From Pseudoneurospora amorphoporcata (Eukaryota > Ascomycota > Sordariomycetes > Sordariales > Sordariaceae): a DNA stretch of 64,000 bases. Under the pieces are notes generated by a model. That model worked only from the letters and a program-made list of their open reading frames with translations, did not search any database and was not told the DNA's origin. Every line of letters begins with the position of its first letter. Position 1 is the stretch's first letter. Made by a program: the position numbers and the translations under genes. Where the stretch lies: positions 1-64,000 of the forward strand of contig MU859093.1 in NCBI GenBank assembly GCA_033297205.1, written 5' to 3'. Below, one piece after another: positions 1-10,237 of this stretch.

Positions 1-159
1 GACAACGCCAAACTACCAAAAGGTAGACGATGTTCTGCTTGCAAGGCAGAACTCGTAGTGCACACTATATAGCCAATGTCAACCTGTGACAATAGTGTGC
101 ACTACGAGTTCTGCCTTGCAAGCAGAACATCGTCTACCTTTTAGTAGTTTAGCGTTGTC
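1..159. mobile_element. Hairpin (fold-back) MITE-like element
   Basis: Two 68-bp arms (1-68 and 92-159) are inverted copies of each other around a 23-nt loop (69-91). The arms differ at only two positions. At positions 9 and 17 the left arm has C followed by A, and the complement of the right arm has T followed by A. Both differences are CpA-to-TpA, the context preferred by RIP. No coding capacity is present. The left end coincides with the window edge, so the element may extend further and target-site duplications cannot be judged. Confidence 0.7.
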
Positions 160-1150
160 GGGACATGTGCACTCCTGCCCTGTCATATGCCGTTCGTCAC
201 AACTATATTATAAATTCGTTTTAAAACATTAGTTAGTTTTCTATATGCCAATTAAATTTGTCACCTAAGCTAGTCTTATTCACTCAGCTATCCCCACTTG
301 GACTATCGTAGTCTTGAACTTTCTTATGTAGTCTTGGTCAGACTCAGCTGGGCTTCCAAAACCCCACTCGCGAGCTCACCTACCACTTTTTGCAGCCAAG
401 GAGGGGAGACTCACATTTTATATAGAGTGAGTTCGTTAAAAGAAGTCAATAGAGGTTAATATAATTATCACAGCAGTGGCAGACTACTACACTAACTAGC
501 CTGTATCCCTGCAAAAAGGTACAAGTGACTGAAGCTGGCAATTCGGTCGCTTAAGTAGTCTTATATAGTTGTCTCGAAAGAGGTACCTAAGTGCATTCCG
601 TAACAATAATAGAGACTATTTCTTACGGAACTAAATAGGGAACATCTACCCTATCCCTACTAATCATAATGTCATACTATTTAGACCTGCAAGTTCTAAG
701 CTACGCGGCCACATACTCTGCTGTAGTAGCTAAAAAGTAGGGCAGATCCGTAGGAGAAAAAATGAAAGCTGGCAATTTAGAGAGCGTAGTTGTTATAAGA
801 GACTAACCCAGGCTAACTTCTTTAATTATTATCTTCCTACTATATCATCAATTGATTCTTAATATCAACTATAAAAAGAGTTAATTAATTTTATAAGATG
901 ACCTGTTATTAACTTGAGCTTCAACATCAATATATTTGACAATTAAAAAATCAACCTTCGACATAACTACAATTGTAAATTATAACCATCGCTAATCTTT
1001 AATATTATTTTGGCTTAGAAAAATACAGCCTCCATAAGAAAACAGTCCAGTCGCACCAAGACCATCATAGAGATCATTTTTACAGATACCGTGTGCGCGC
1101 TATAGCTCCTATGACGCTTTATTTGCCCCTCCAAAGTTAAAGCTACGGGC
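160..1150. repeat. AT-rich, probably RIP-degraded tract
   Basis: This stretch is clearly richer in A+T and TpA than the rest of the window, with many TATA, TTAA and AATT runs and no usable reading frame. It adjoins the hairpin element. This is what ancient transposon sequence looks like after RIP in Neurospora-type fungi, but no transposon family can be recognised. It could also be simple AT-rich intergenic DNA. Confidence 0.45.
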
Positions 1151-2589
1151 GTCAGGAAGTCGACAAGGACAACTCGAAAGTAAGCGCGTGCGCGAAGTAC
1201 TGATCACAGACAGGGGCAGCTTTGCCCTCGATACCACTTAAACCCCATACAGAACATTCGTGTGAGACTACGTTTGCTTGTTGGATGGCAACACCTCAGT
1301 TGCAACTCATCTTCTCCTTTCGCCCATACGAGCGAGCGCAGAAGTTACGTATACGGCCGTCCCAACTGGATGGCTTTGCGCTAGGGGACCAAGGACAAGG
1401 GAAGGCATCAAAGACTAGGACCATCGGGCCTTACCCGCATCTGCCTTGCTCTTCTGGCCTATCGAAAGCCCTAGAAGCTGACCGGGGCATATAGTGCATG
1501 CAGCAGCGGTCGATCATGTGTTCCTGTCTTGGGGCCCAAGGCCTGCGTCTAGCAACGACTGGAGTTTCAACTTGTATCAAATGCACGGGCGAAAAGAATC
1601 CCCTTGCTTTGATGCCTCTTACGTGCAGACAACAGGGCAGGCCTCGGAAATGCCTGGTTCCGCCTTCTAGGATCAAGAATAATGGCTGGACGCCGAACTA
1701 ACTCTTCAAAAGACGGTTTTCGTAACCTTGATTGTGCAGGGCGAGTCAATGTTCTCGTACTGATTCGAGTGTTTTGACCTAGATATTGCATTACGTACGG
1801 TAACATTCGTCATAAACTGACCGGTGTCCGTATTGGCTGTTACGCTGGACAGGCTAAAACACTTTCCAATTCGGAGATAGTTGCAGCCAAAACATCAGTT
1901 GTCTCGAAACTCGGAGACCCGCGGGCGACGACCTCCTGCCCACAGAGTACTTAGCAACGTTACCTTAAGCTTGGTCGGCTTCCTCGATTTGGATGAGGCT
2001 TTCACGCCCTGGATGTCGGGGATTGGCAGTTGCAGTTGAGGCACCAGGGTCATTCACGATCATGATGTTCCATGGTCGACATCCGATTGCTCAACGGCCG
2101 CCCTGACATGGCTCTTTCGGGAATCCCTAGAGGCATGGTTTTGGACTCGTCGTATCGCAAGCTTCAATAACTCCATATCACGGCCACTTGGTGAGCCATC
2201 TCTTTCCTTCCTTACTTCAAAGTCTCTTTACCGAAAACCGGTCTCCGAGGGTGGATTGATTGGATCGGTGGGCTTCAAGCGCTGCAAGCGCTACACATCA
2301 TATCTAAGCTGCCAGCAAACAACCTAAGTGGAAGGCGCGGTCTCTGGATGAAAGGGCATATGAAGTGTTCTTTCCTCTACGGGTAGCTGCCGCACGCCAA
2401 GGCACCTCCTTTGCAAGTGGCAATGCTGGTGCCATCAAGGTACCTACCTCACATTGGACCACTCACTGCACTTGGCGTCGGACAAGTAAGCAAGGGTGCC
2501 GCACGGACTAGGCTACGGGTACCTTTCCACGACCAGCCGGCAGGACCAACCAATCTTCAACCTTTTCCACCCTCACATCGATCACGGTG

Positions 2590-2631
2590 CACTCCAGCCC
2601 GCACTCCAGCCCACACTCCATCCAGCACTCC
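2590..2631. repeat. 12-bp tandem repeat, about 3.5 units
   Basis: The unit CACTCCAGCCCG repeats at 2590, 2602 and 2614 with one or two changes, followed by a half unit ending at 2631. It is a short minisatellite in non-coding DNA. Confidence 0.7.
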
Positions 2632-2977
2632 TTCAGGTCACAGAGCAGTGTAACCCACGGCATCGTGACAGCCGATCCAACCGACGTGACAGCACAGGGC
2701 GCGCGTGGTTTCGTTACAACCTTCCTGCCTCTGGACCGAGACGCATGCGGCCCTCGACAGCCGCAACACACAATTCGGCGGCCGGCTCGCTCGCGTGTAT
2801 ACGGATGCCAGGCCCGATTTCCGGAAGCCCGGACTGCCTGATAAGGGATCCGGTGCGGAGGGGCCCGTCGGATGGCAGTCTATGACACGGCCAGTGCTGC
2901 TCCGCACTGCGGCGATCCACTCGATGGACGTCGACAACGTCAACACTGTTGGCGACACCTTGGCCTCGGCTACTGTG

Positions 2978-2985
2978 TATAAAAG
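2978..2985 (+). promoter_or_regulatory. TATA-like motif TATAAAAG
   Basis: A consensus TATA box lies 684 bp before the ATG of the regucalcin-like gene. The distance implies a long leader, so its assignment to that gene is uncertain. Confidence 0.2.
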
Positions 2986-3668
2986 ACAAGAGGATGGAGA
3001 CTCCTCGATTCCAAGCTGGACCTGGATAGAGAAAGCGTCGCCTCGCCTGCAAGCACGACGACGTACATGAACAAGAGTTTGATCAGCCTGCATCCGCAGA
3101 CTCTGTAACGCAAGTACGCATGTAGGTTGAGTTGTATTGTACAAAACCCACACACACCGCTCCTTTGCGGCCGACGACCTCCATCGAGCCATGTCGGCGA
3201 TCCTGACATGCTGACATGCTGAGCCATCGACACATCCCCGGCTCCCAACAACCACCCGGCGATACTTCCGGTAGACAACGCGCGCTGACAAAGTGAGTGA
3301 CAGACACCCAAGCCAACGCCCACTTAGTACGGTGTAGCTGCTGTGCCATAGCCTCCGGCTGCAACTTGCTCGTGTCCGGCAACCAGTCATCGTCAACGCC
3401 AGTCACCTCGACAGCCCCAGCGAGCAGACTCTGGTCAAGCACTTGCTTCACTAGTCCCGCCTTCTTCGTCACCGCATCCGCTCAACTGGGTCTCAACTGG
3501 GTCTCAATACGGCACTTCCGCCTCTTCTGAACTTGCCTCTTCTGTCCACCCAACAGGCATCCATATCCTTTTCTAGGAGTTGCCTGCATCACCCACCGCA
3601 CTACCGTCTCAGGTTCCCAACCACCGCCAAGACTTCTCTCGAGACTTAGCTAGTCAAACGACGAGACC

Positions 3669-4948
3669 ATGGCCGACCTGAACCAAGTGCAGCAATGGCA
3701 CGTCACCGAGCCGTATCTGGATCTGCACTGCCAACTCGGAGAGGGTCCCTACTTCGAAAAGGGCACTCAGACGCTGCGCTTTGTCGACATCAAGCAAAAG
3801 CGACTCCACACCGTCTCGGTCACGGAAGGGCCAGGTTCGCTCAAGACCCTCCAGCTAGATTCCCCGATTGGTGTCACAGCCAACATCCAGGGTCAGGATC
3901 CGCAGGAAAAGATTCTAGTGGCGCTCAAGTATGGCATTGCCCTCCTCGACCGAAACACGGGTCAGTATGATTACTTGACCCGCATTGGCGGCGAGCCCGA
4001 CAGAATGAGGTCCAACGACGGTGCTGTTGATCCGCACGGTCGTTTCTGGCTTGGTACCATGAATGACTTTCATGTTGGGGAGCCGCAAACCGAAGGTGAG
4101 TGAGAAAAAGAAGAAAAGGAAAAAAAAGTTCAAAAGTCACTCTTCTGCTCGGTCAGCCAGTATCTCCTTCCCACGTGGCAGCCCGGAGGCCCAATTCGGC
4201 AATCGAACCTGTCTCTATCAGGGGGTGTTGTTATGTGGAACATTCCGGACGCTCGATGTGACGCGCTTGTGCTGTCAATGGAGCCCACTGTGGAGGGTGC
4301 GGGTCGCTTGGACGTCCTATGCACAACACAACAGCAAAGCAACGGCAACGGCAACAAGAATTGGGCCGTCATGACATGATTTTTTTTTTTTTTTTTTTTT
4401 CGATTTTTTTTTTACCGAAGAAATGTGGATTCTGACATGGCATTTGTTTGTTTCCAGGATCCCTCTACCGATTTGACTTTGGAAAGTCCAAGGAAGAGAT
4501 CGAGTCGGGTTTGATCATCCCAAACAGCTTTGGCTGGTCCCCGGATGGTAAGACCATGTACTTCACCCATACGCCTGAGAACACCATCTTTGCGTGGGAC
4601 TACAACCCCGAGGACGGCAGCCTCTCCAACAAGCGCGTCCATTACAAGCACGAGGAAAAGGGTCACCTGGACGGGTTCAGAGTCGATAAGGATGGCAACA
4701 TTTGGCACGCCCTGTATGACGGCGGCTCCGTCATCAAGATCTCCCCGGCCGGGAAGATCGTGGGCCGAGTCATCCTGCCGACCAACAACATCACTTGCGT
4801 TGAGTTTGTGGGTACCGAGCTGTTCATCACCAGCGCCGCGGACGAGGACAGCGAGGAAGGGACCCCAAGCAGGAAGTTCGGCGGTGGCCTGTTTAGGGTC
4901 GATGTCGGCACTACCGGATTGGCCCACACCGAGTTCAAACTGGAGTAA
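3669..4948 (+). CDS. SMP-30/gluconolactonase/regucalcin-like protein
   Basis: Two exons, 3669-4095 and 4458-4948, join in frame to give 305 residues, close to the ~300 usual for the SMP-30/gluconolactonase/LRE family. These are six-bladed beta-propeller metal-dependent lactonases that hydrolyse sugar lactones. Family features are visible: LGEGPYF near residue 23 (metal-binding Glu), SNDGAVDPHGRFWLGTM near residues 115-131 (Asn/Asp ligands and substrate loop), NSFGWSPDGKTMYF in exon 2 and HLDGFRVDKDGNIW later. The start ATG has a good context (ACCATGG). No signal peptide is seen, so a cytosolic enzyme is likely. The intron is 362 nt, long for this window, with a purine tract just after the donor and a T tract before the acceptor (TTTCCAG). 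The exact lactone substrate cannot be told from sequence. Confidence 0.9.
4380..4413. repeat. Poly-T tract inside the regucalcin-like gene intron
   Basis: T21 at 4380-4400 is followed by CGA and T10. It lies 44 nt before the acceptor and could pair with the A-rich tract at 4104-4131 near the donor. Confidence 0.8.
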
Positions 4949-7900
4949 AGTTGTTGTTCCTAGGCAAATGGTTTCTGCATGATTTGCATACACAGTGTGT
5001 CTGGCTCTATCCGTCTGCATGTCTCAGTCAAAGGCTCAGGAGAGGACCAACCGAGGACAGTATGTGTGCAGATTTCCAGCGGATCAAGTATGTACCTGCC
5101 TTGTCCTAGGTATTCAGACTAAATTAGTGAAAGCCGATGGACGGCGATATTCAAAGCTTTGCATACTGCGTAGATCTCTCAGATCTGTCTTTCTCGGATG
5201 TTTCAGTTGTCTCACTTTTTGTTCGTTGCTTCGGTTCGTTAGCACCTAAACCAAAAAGACCCAAGCATCAGAAACAAAAAAGGGTCCTGCGTAGCAGCTA
5301 CTGTAGCTAAACTACCACACCAGCCTCCCCCTATCCTGAAACACAACTGACGGAGGACAAGTGGGAGAAGCGCAGTAGGCGCAGTAGATAAAGTCGGCAG
5401 CCACTAGGAGTTTATCTCCTGTCTACCTAGTCGTGCTAGTCTCTAGTGGGACACTTGTTTCCAATGGGCAATGGGGATCCAGGCGAGTATCCGAGCATTA
5501 ACTGACAAGCGTCCAACGCCGAACCTCCGCTGTGCGGTACGGCTCGTTCGAGCTGCACGTACGGTGTCGGAGACCCGGTGGGTGACAATATGTGCTGGGT
5601 CAGGTGTCCTTCGCGAGGACGAGAACAGGGGGAGGGCCTTGTGGGAGAACCCTGATGGACACAGAAATATGCTCACCTATGGTACAGTACGTACGATTTT
5701 TCTTCAGAGGGATATCATCAGCTGATACCTCCCTATAATGGCCAAGAAAGAGACCCAAAGAAGTGAGTTGGTGGGTCGTTCGGTAGCGACTGCTCGTTCA
5801 CTCGCCGGGAAGTCTACCCAGGCTGTTGTGAGCCGGTAACAACGGGTTCCGAGTGAGCCTGATCATCGTCACTCTTGCAGTCTCAGCGTGCCCATCAGCC
5901 AACAATGGCTCAGAATCAGAAGAGATCTGCTAGGTTAGGCATCATCGAATGGTCGATGGATTGCGCTGGCAGATACGAATACGTTAGGGCTATGGGTTAT
6001 GGTCTCATACCCACCTACAGTAACTGCTGCCGAGAACGGCCCAACCAGCCAACCGGGATGGTGGTGCCGTCTCCCATAACGCACCGCTTCCGCCTCCGTT
6101 CCCCGTCTGTTCATCCGTCTGCCCGCTGGCAGCCGCCGGGCATTTTTACGTTGTATGCCTATCATGCTGTGTTTCGTTTCGTTTCGTTTCGTTTGGTAAT
6201 AAAGTCTATTTTATCATTCCCTACCGATATTTCACGGTGTGGAGAGTGAATGAGTGAGGGGTCAGGGGTTCTCATTGTCTTCACCGATTTGGTGTTCGAT
6301 GCTGGCTGGCTGACTGTGGATGGGTCTTCGAAGGGATGAAGGGACGAAGGACCTGGATGCGGGATAGATGGATATGTAAGCGGTGAAGATACCCAGTCTC
6401 GCCTCTGCCTGTCTCTTGTTGCCCAGAAGTGAGTTTGTCGTTACCGTTCTCGCTTTCGGCGAGTGTCCTCTGTACGTGAGGATTGGTTGCAAAGGTAGGT
6501 GATTGATGTTGGATGGATGGTGGTAAAGAGGTGAGGTTTGTGGTAGTCAATGAGTGATCACATGTCGGGGATACGTGCTTTCGTCACAGTATAGTAGATA
6601 GAGACCATGGATATGGTAAATATCCTACCAAGCAAAAAATTAATACGGAAGGAATGCATAATTGGATGACGTACAACCAGAGGGTTGGGTACCCGGAGGA
6701 GTTCCAACGGGGCTTTGGAAGTTGGTGACAGTGCCGATGACTAGGGGTGTTGAATCTTGTTGGAAGATGCCAAAAGAAAAAGAAGAAAAAAAGAGGAAAA
6801 AAAAAAAAGAAAAGCATTGTAACCGAGAAAAAGTGTACAAACGACAGGACTATGAAAGCACCAAAAATAACAAGCCGCCAGCCCGATGGGGTAGACCCGA
6901 ACAGCCTTAGTACCCATCTGCTATTGATGTTGTTATCGTCTTGATGTTAGATCCCTTTTCATAATCATGTGACATTTTAGGTTTCGGAGTGGTGTACGGC
7001 TAACCGCTGCGCCATGAACCAATGCTTCTTTGTAAGTGGTCGTCAAGTAGTTGCCAAGTGACCGATATTCGATTCCTAAGATGGGGGTCACGGAGTGAAG
7101 TACTCACTGGCTGACATGAAGCAACTCGCTGACTGAGACCTCAAGAGAAGCGAGGGAAAACTCGAAGTTATTCAAAGTATGCTTACTCTTGTACAGCGTC
7201 AGCGTTTCAAAACATTGCACAACATTCAAGCCATGGCTATATGCTGCTGTGTTATCCCTATAGAAGGTCACTCTAAGGTTCAGCGGCCGCAAGCGAAGTA
7301 GTTGAGTGTATGACACGACGACGCCACGACGCCACTGGCAATAGCTGACAGTATGGGTCATATTCAACTTCCGTAGAACGGAATCAGCCACCTACGGGAA
7401 GCCATTTTTTGCAAGTAATCCTTGTTGATTAGAAGCTCTTGGAAACTCATGGAACAAATGAAACGAAGGTGTGTCGGAGGCACTAAAAGGTTTCTATGCT
7501 GTCCACTCTGAGCAGTCTTCGTACAATGACTTGGTCGAGACAAACAGAACTGCCACCCGGACGCCTCTTTCTTCGCCAAACTTGTGTAGCAGATGTGAGC
7601 GATACTTCTGGGAAGGATTACTTCGTACCAGATTTGTTTTTGCACATTCCGCTCCAAGGTGTGGATGAAAGCCAGAAATGCAATAGTCTGTTTGTGATCA
7701 GATGGTGCTTCTTCTGTCAAACTTCTATCCTCGGTCCAGCTTCACTACATACGTCTCAAGTGGAGGGAGACAGAAACTAGCCAGCACACGGTCTCTGCGG
7801 ATACCCCAAATTATTTCGCATAAGCTCATGGCTGGGTTATGCAGATAACATGTCCAGTTCTTGCGAGACGTGACATTGCAACCTCAAAGACACTGGTCTG

Positions 7901-8182
7901 TATCATAACGGCACCGACGCCTGGGTCCATCGTGGCTTGTTGATGTGTGCTCGTTTCTCTCGAATATCGGGCGCCCCTAAAACTCGAACTGGGGGCGAGT
8001 GTTGTCGTAGGAAGACGACTTGTCCTTTTATGGCAGTTCAAACGCGACAATGGGCACCGAGGTAGGGTCATAAAACTAGGCCTTGCCATTTCGCTGGGTA
8101 TCAATCTGTTGACCCTTTCCATGATGTTAATAACCAAAGCAACAACCCGGGAAACATCATAATCAAACACACAACGCCCGCC
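4949..8182. other. Gene-poor interval of 3.2 kb
   Basis: No convincing gene is seen. Contents are the 3' flank of the regucalcin-like gene, a GTTTC pentanucleotide repeat at 6171-6194, an A-rich purine tract near 6775-6815, and scattered short frames without protein character. Confidence 0.5.
6171..6194. repeat. GTTTC pentanucleotide repeat, 4.8 units
   Basis: Four perfect GTTTC units and a final GTTT form a simple microsatellite in non-coding DNA. Confidence 0.85.
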
Positions 8183-9469
8183 TCACTTCCACCCATACTT
8201 CCCGGCAGCGTCCTTCCGATTGTTCCTTGCCTGAGCCCAACTATCCTCCAACGCAGACACATTGCTCTGTGCCATGTTGACCATCTGTCTGAGGCTGTGC
8301 TTGCCTGGCGCAATCGCCCGCACTGGGTTGTACACCTGCTCGCCCGAGGCCCTCAGCGCGTTGTTGTGCTCGTACTCCTGTTCCATATTGAAGTTGACAA
8401 TCTTGGCGCCTTCCGGGATCTCAAAGGCATCCTTATTCTTGCCTCCCCGTTGCCGCCCGAAGAGCTCTCTTCGTGCTGTCTTGTTCAGAGAAAGATAGTC
8501 AGCTATGGAGCTGAGTGACTGCTGGTGGGAAGCATTGCTGGGTGCCGAATTATAGGTAGGGGCCGTGTAGGCGTCGTAATCGCCTGTCACGTTCTCATGG
8601 TGTTGGTAGTTGGCCAAGGGATCTGGGGCGGTAAACAGGGGCTCGTAGGCGCCAGTGGCTGATGTTGCTGCTGCTGTTGGGGTGACCTCCTCTTCCTCCA
8701 TGGAAAAGAGCGAGACTTGTTTTCTTTTCGGAGCGACTTGTTGGCCTGCTGTTGTAGGGTTTTGTGCCGATGAGCTTGGTGCCGTTGTTGTCGGCCCCTT
8801 GTCCCCGACAGTCTGCGCAGCTGGTGCTTTGGGTGTCACAGCTTTCTTTTTCTGGGGCTTCCTTGCCACAGAAAGCGGCTTAAACATGAGCGGCTTTCCA
8901 ACCAGCTTGACATCCTCCTCTGCCTTCTGTCCTTCCGGTATCGATGGCCCTGCCGGTGTCTTCTTTGGTGCAGGAAGGCTGAGTGCAGAGGAAAACCCGG
9001 ACCCTGACGTCGATTCTGATCCTCCAAAGCCATCGTCGCCATTGTCATTGCCAGTCCGGGAAAAAGCAGGTTCGGCGCCGGTCTTGAGATTTACAAGCGC
9101 CTTGGACCTGTTGCTGTTGTTGTCCGCCGACGCTGATGTAGAGGCAGTGCTTGCTGCGGGTGCCGTCTTCTTGGGTGCTGGTAGAAAAGAACTGAAACTG
9201 CTAAACCGACTGGCTCCTACCCCAGTTGTTTTGGCCCGCTTCGCTGGTGGTTCATCCTCGGCCGGTTTTGACTCGGGGCCTGTGCCTGCGCTGCCTAGGT
9301 TGACAATGATTTTGCCAGAACCAGAGCCGGAGCGGTCGATGAGCTTTTGGAACGGTTTCTTGGTGGTCGAGAGAGCCGCGGCGGGTGCAGGTGTGGGCGC
9401 TGCGGGCTGCTGAACGGGTTCAGAGTCCGAGTCCGAGTCCGAGTCGGAACCATAGTCTACCAAGCCCAT
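8183..9469 (-). CDS. PRCC-domain protein (mitotic checkpoint / splicing-associated family)
   Basis: A single exon encodes 428 residues. The start MGLVDYGSDSDSDSDSEP, with an acidic Ser-Asp repeat, is typical of PRCC-like proteins. The middle is low-complexity, rich in Pro, Ala and Ser, with several KKT/KRAK basic patches. The last ~80 residues carry the conserved PRCC C-terminal domain, with KIVNFNMEQEY, a helical stretch around HSLRQMVNMAQ, and the typical ending W-x-x-x-RNNRKDAAGKYGWK. Human PRCC interacts with MAD2B and associates with spliceosomal factors. A nuclear role is therefore expected, but this is inferred from the family. It diverges from sin1 across about 770 bp. The length matches other fungal members. 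Confidence 0.85.
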   Translation of the reverse strand: MGLVDYGSDSDSDSDSEPVQQPAAPTPAPAAALSTTKKPFQKLIDRSGSGSGKIIVNLGSAGTGPESKPAEDEPPAKRAKTTGVGASRFSSFSSFLPAPKKTAPAASTASTSASADNNSNRSKALVNLKTGAEPAFSRTGNDNGDDGFGGSESTSGSGFSSALSLPAPKKTPAGPSIPEGQKAEEDVKLVGKPLMFKPLSVARKPQKKKAVTPKAPAAQTVGDKGPTTTAPSSSAQNPTTAGQQVAPKRKQVSLFSMEEEEVTPTAAATSATGAYEPLFTAPDPLANYQHHENVTGDYDAYTAPTYNSAPSNASHQQSLSSIADYLSLNKTARRELFGRQRGGKNKDAFEIPEGAKIVNFNMEQEYEHNNALRASGEQVYNPVRAIAPGKHSLRQMVNMAQSNVSALEDSWAQARNNRKDAAGKYGWK

Positions 9470-10237
9470 CTTGATCGATTGGGGTGTGTTTTTTGTTGTT
9501 GGTTATCTGATGGTTGATGGTGTATAGAGACAGAAATGCGACGCGACGTCAACTTTCACGGCGTTCATTCACAGGGCGGTCTTGGCAGCAACGTCCAGGG
9601 GTCGTCATTGATGCAGTGCAATTGGAGCAAGTCTGGGCCTGGCCCGTTTCCCCAGCATTTAGTACCCCACCAACAATGTGCCCGACAGCTGATAAGATAA
9701 GGGAGCTTGTGCCCGCGTGTGAAACGGCCGGCGGGTGCTGATCCCCCCCGATTGCAGTGGCCCCAAGGACTCCCTAGAACGGGCATCATCAACCTCGCTA
9801 GAACACCTTGCGACACATCACCATTCGACAACCGAACACCGCATACAACTTTGTCACACAACACAAGGCTAGACAGACGGCAAGCAACCAGGACGGCAGT
9901 CGCACGAATCCCTTACCTCGAAACGAGCGTAGCGATAACGAACCCGTCCCCTGTGTTATCCCTTACACAATACAACAACCTCCTACGAGCTGGACTCGCC
10001 CGTCGCTATCGCGAAACCGAACCTCGTCGCCAATCCCTTTCCACATCCACGTCTTCTATAAAAACTGAACCTCAAGAGCTCGAAGGACACTATCCTGCCA
10101 TTGCAATCGCGGTTGGACGGTGGCTGGATCCCGGTTGCGACCCCTCTGGCGCCTCTTGATATAGCCTGCTTGCCGGTGACTGCGATTGGACCTTGGACTA
10201 CTCCCCTCTCTTCTTATTATATGTCCCGACATCAGCC
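9470..10237. promoter_or_regulatory. Shared intergenic region between the PRCC-domain gene and sin1
   Basis: The two genes are transcribed away from each other across these 768 bp, so both promoters should lie here. No clear TATA box is seen. The half towards sin1 is CA/CT-rich, as expected for a leader. Confidence 0.4.

Larger units (their letters stand above)
1151..3668. other. Intergenic region upstream of the regucalcin-like gene
   Basis: Base composition returns to normal here. Several overlapping frames of 80-250 codons exist on both strands, but none has recognisable protein character. The only structured items are a 12-bp tandem repeat at 2590-2631 and a TATAAAAG motif at 2978-2985. 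The last 100 bp are C-rich and read as a leader of the downstream gene. Confidence 0.5.

Noticed and set aside
2638..3396. 252-codon open frame on the minus strand
   Set aside because: It has Cys/Arg-rich random-looking composition, no domain, and overlapping comparable frames on the other strand. It is probably a by-product of GC-rich DNA.
6985..7080. tRNA-like boxes
   Set aside because: A minus-strand A-box-like motif (TGGCGCAGCGG) and a plus-strand TTCGATTCC occur close together, but they are on opposite strands and no cloverleaf can form.
8655..9413. 252-codon plus-strand frame
   Set aside because: It lies antisense inside the PRCC-domain gene and mirrors its low-complexity codons.
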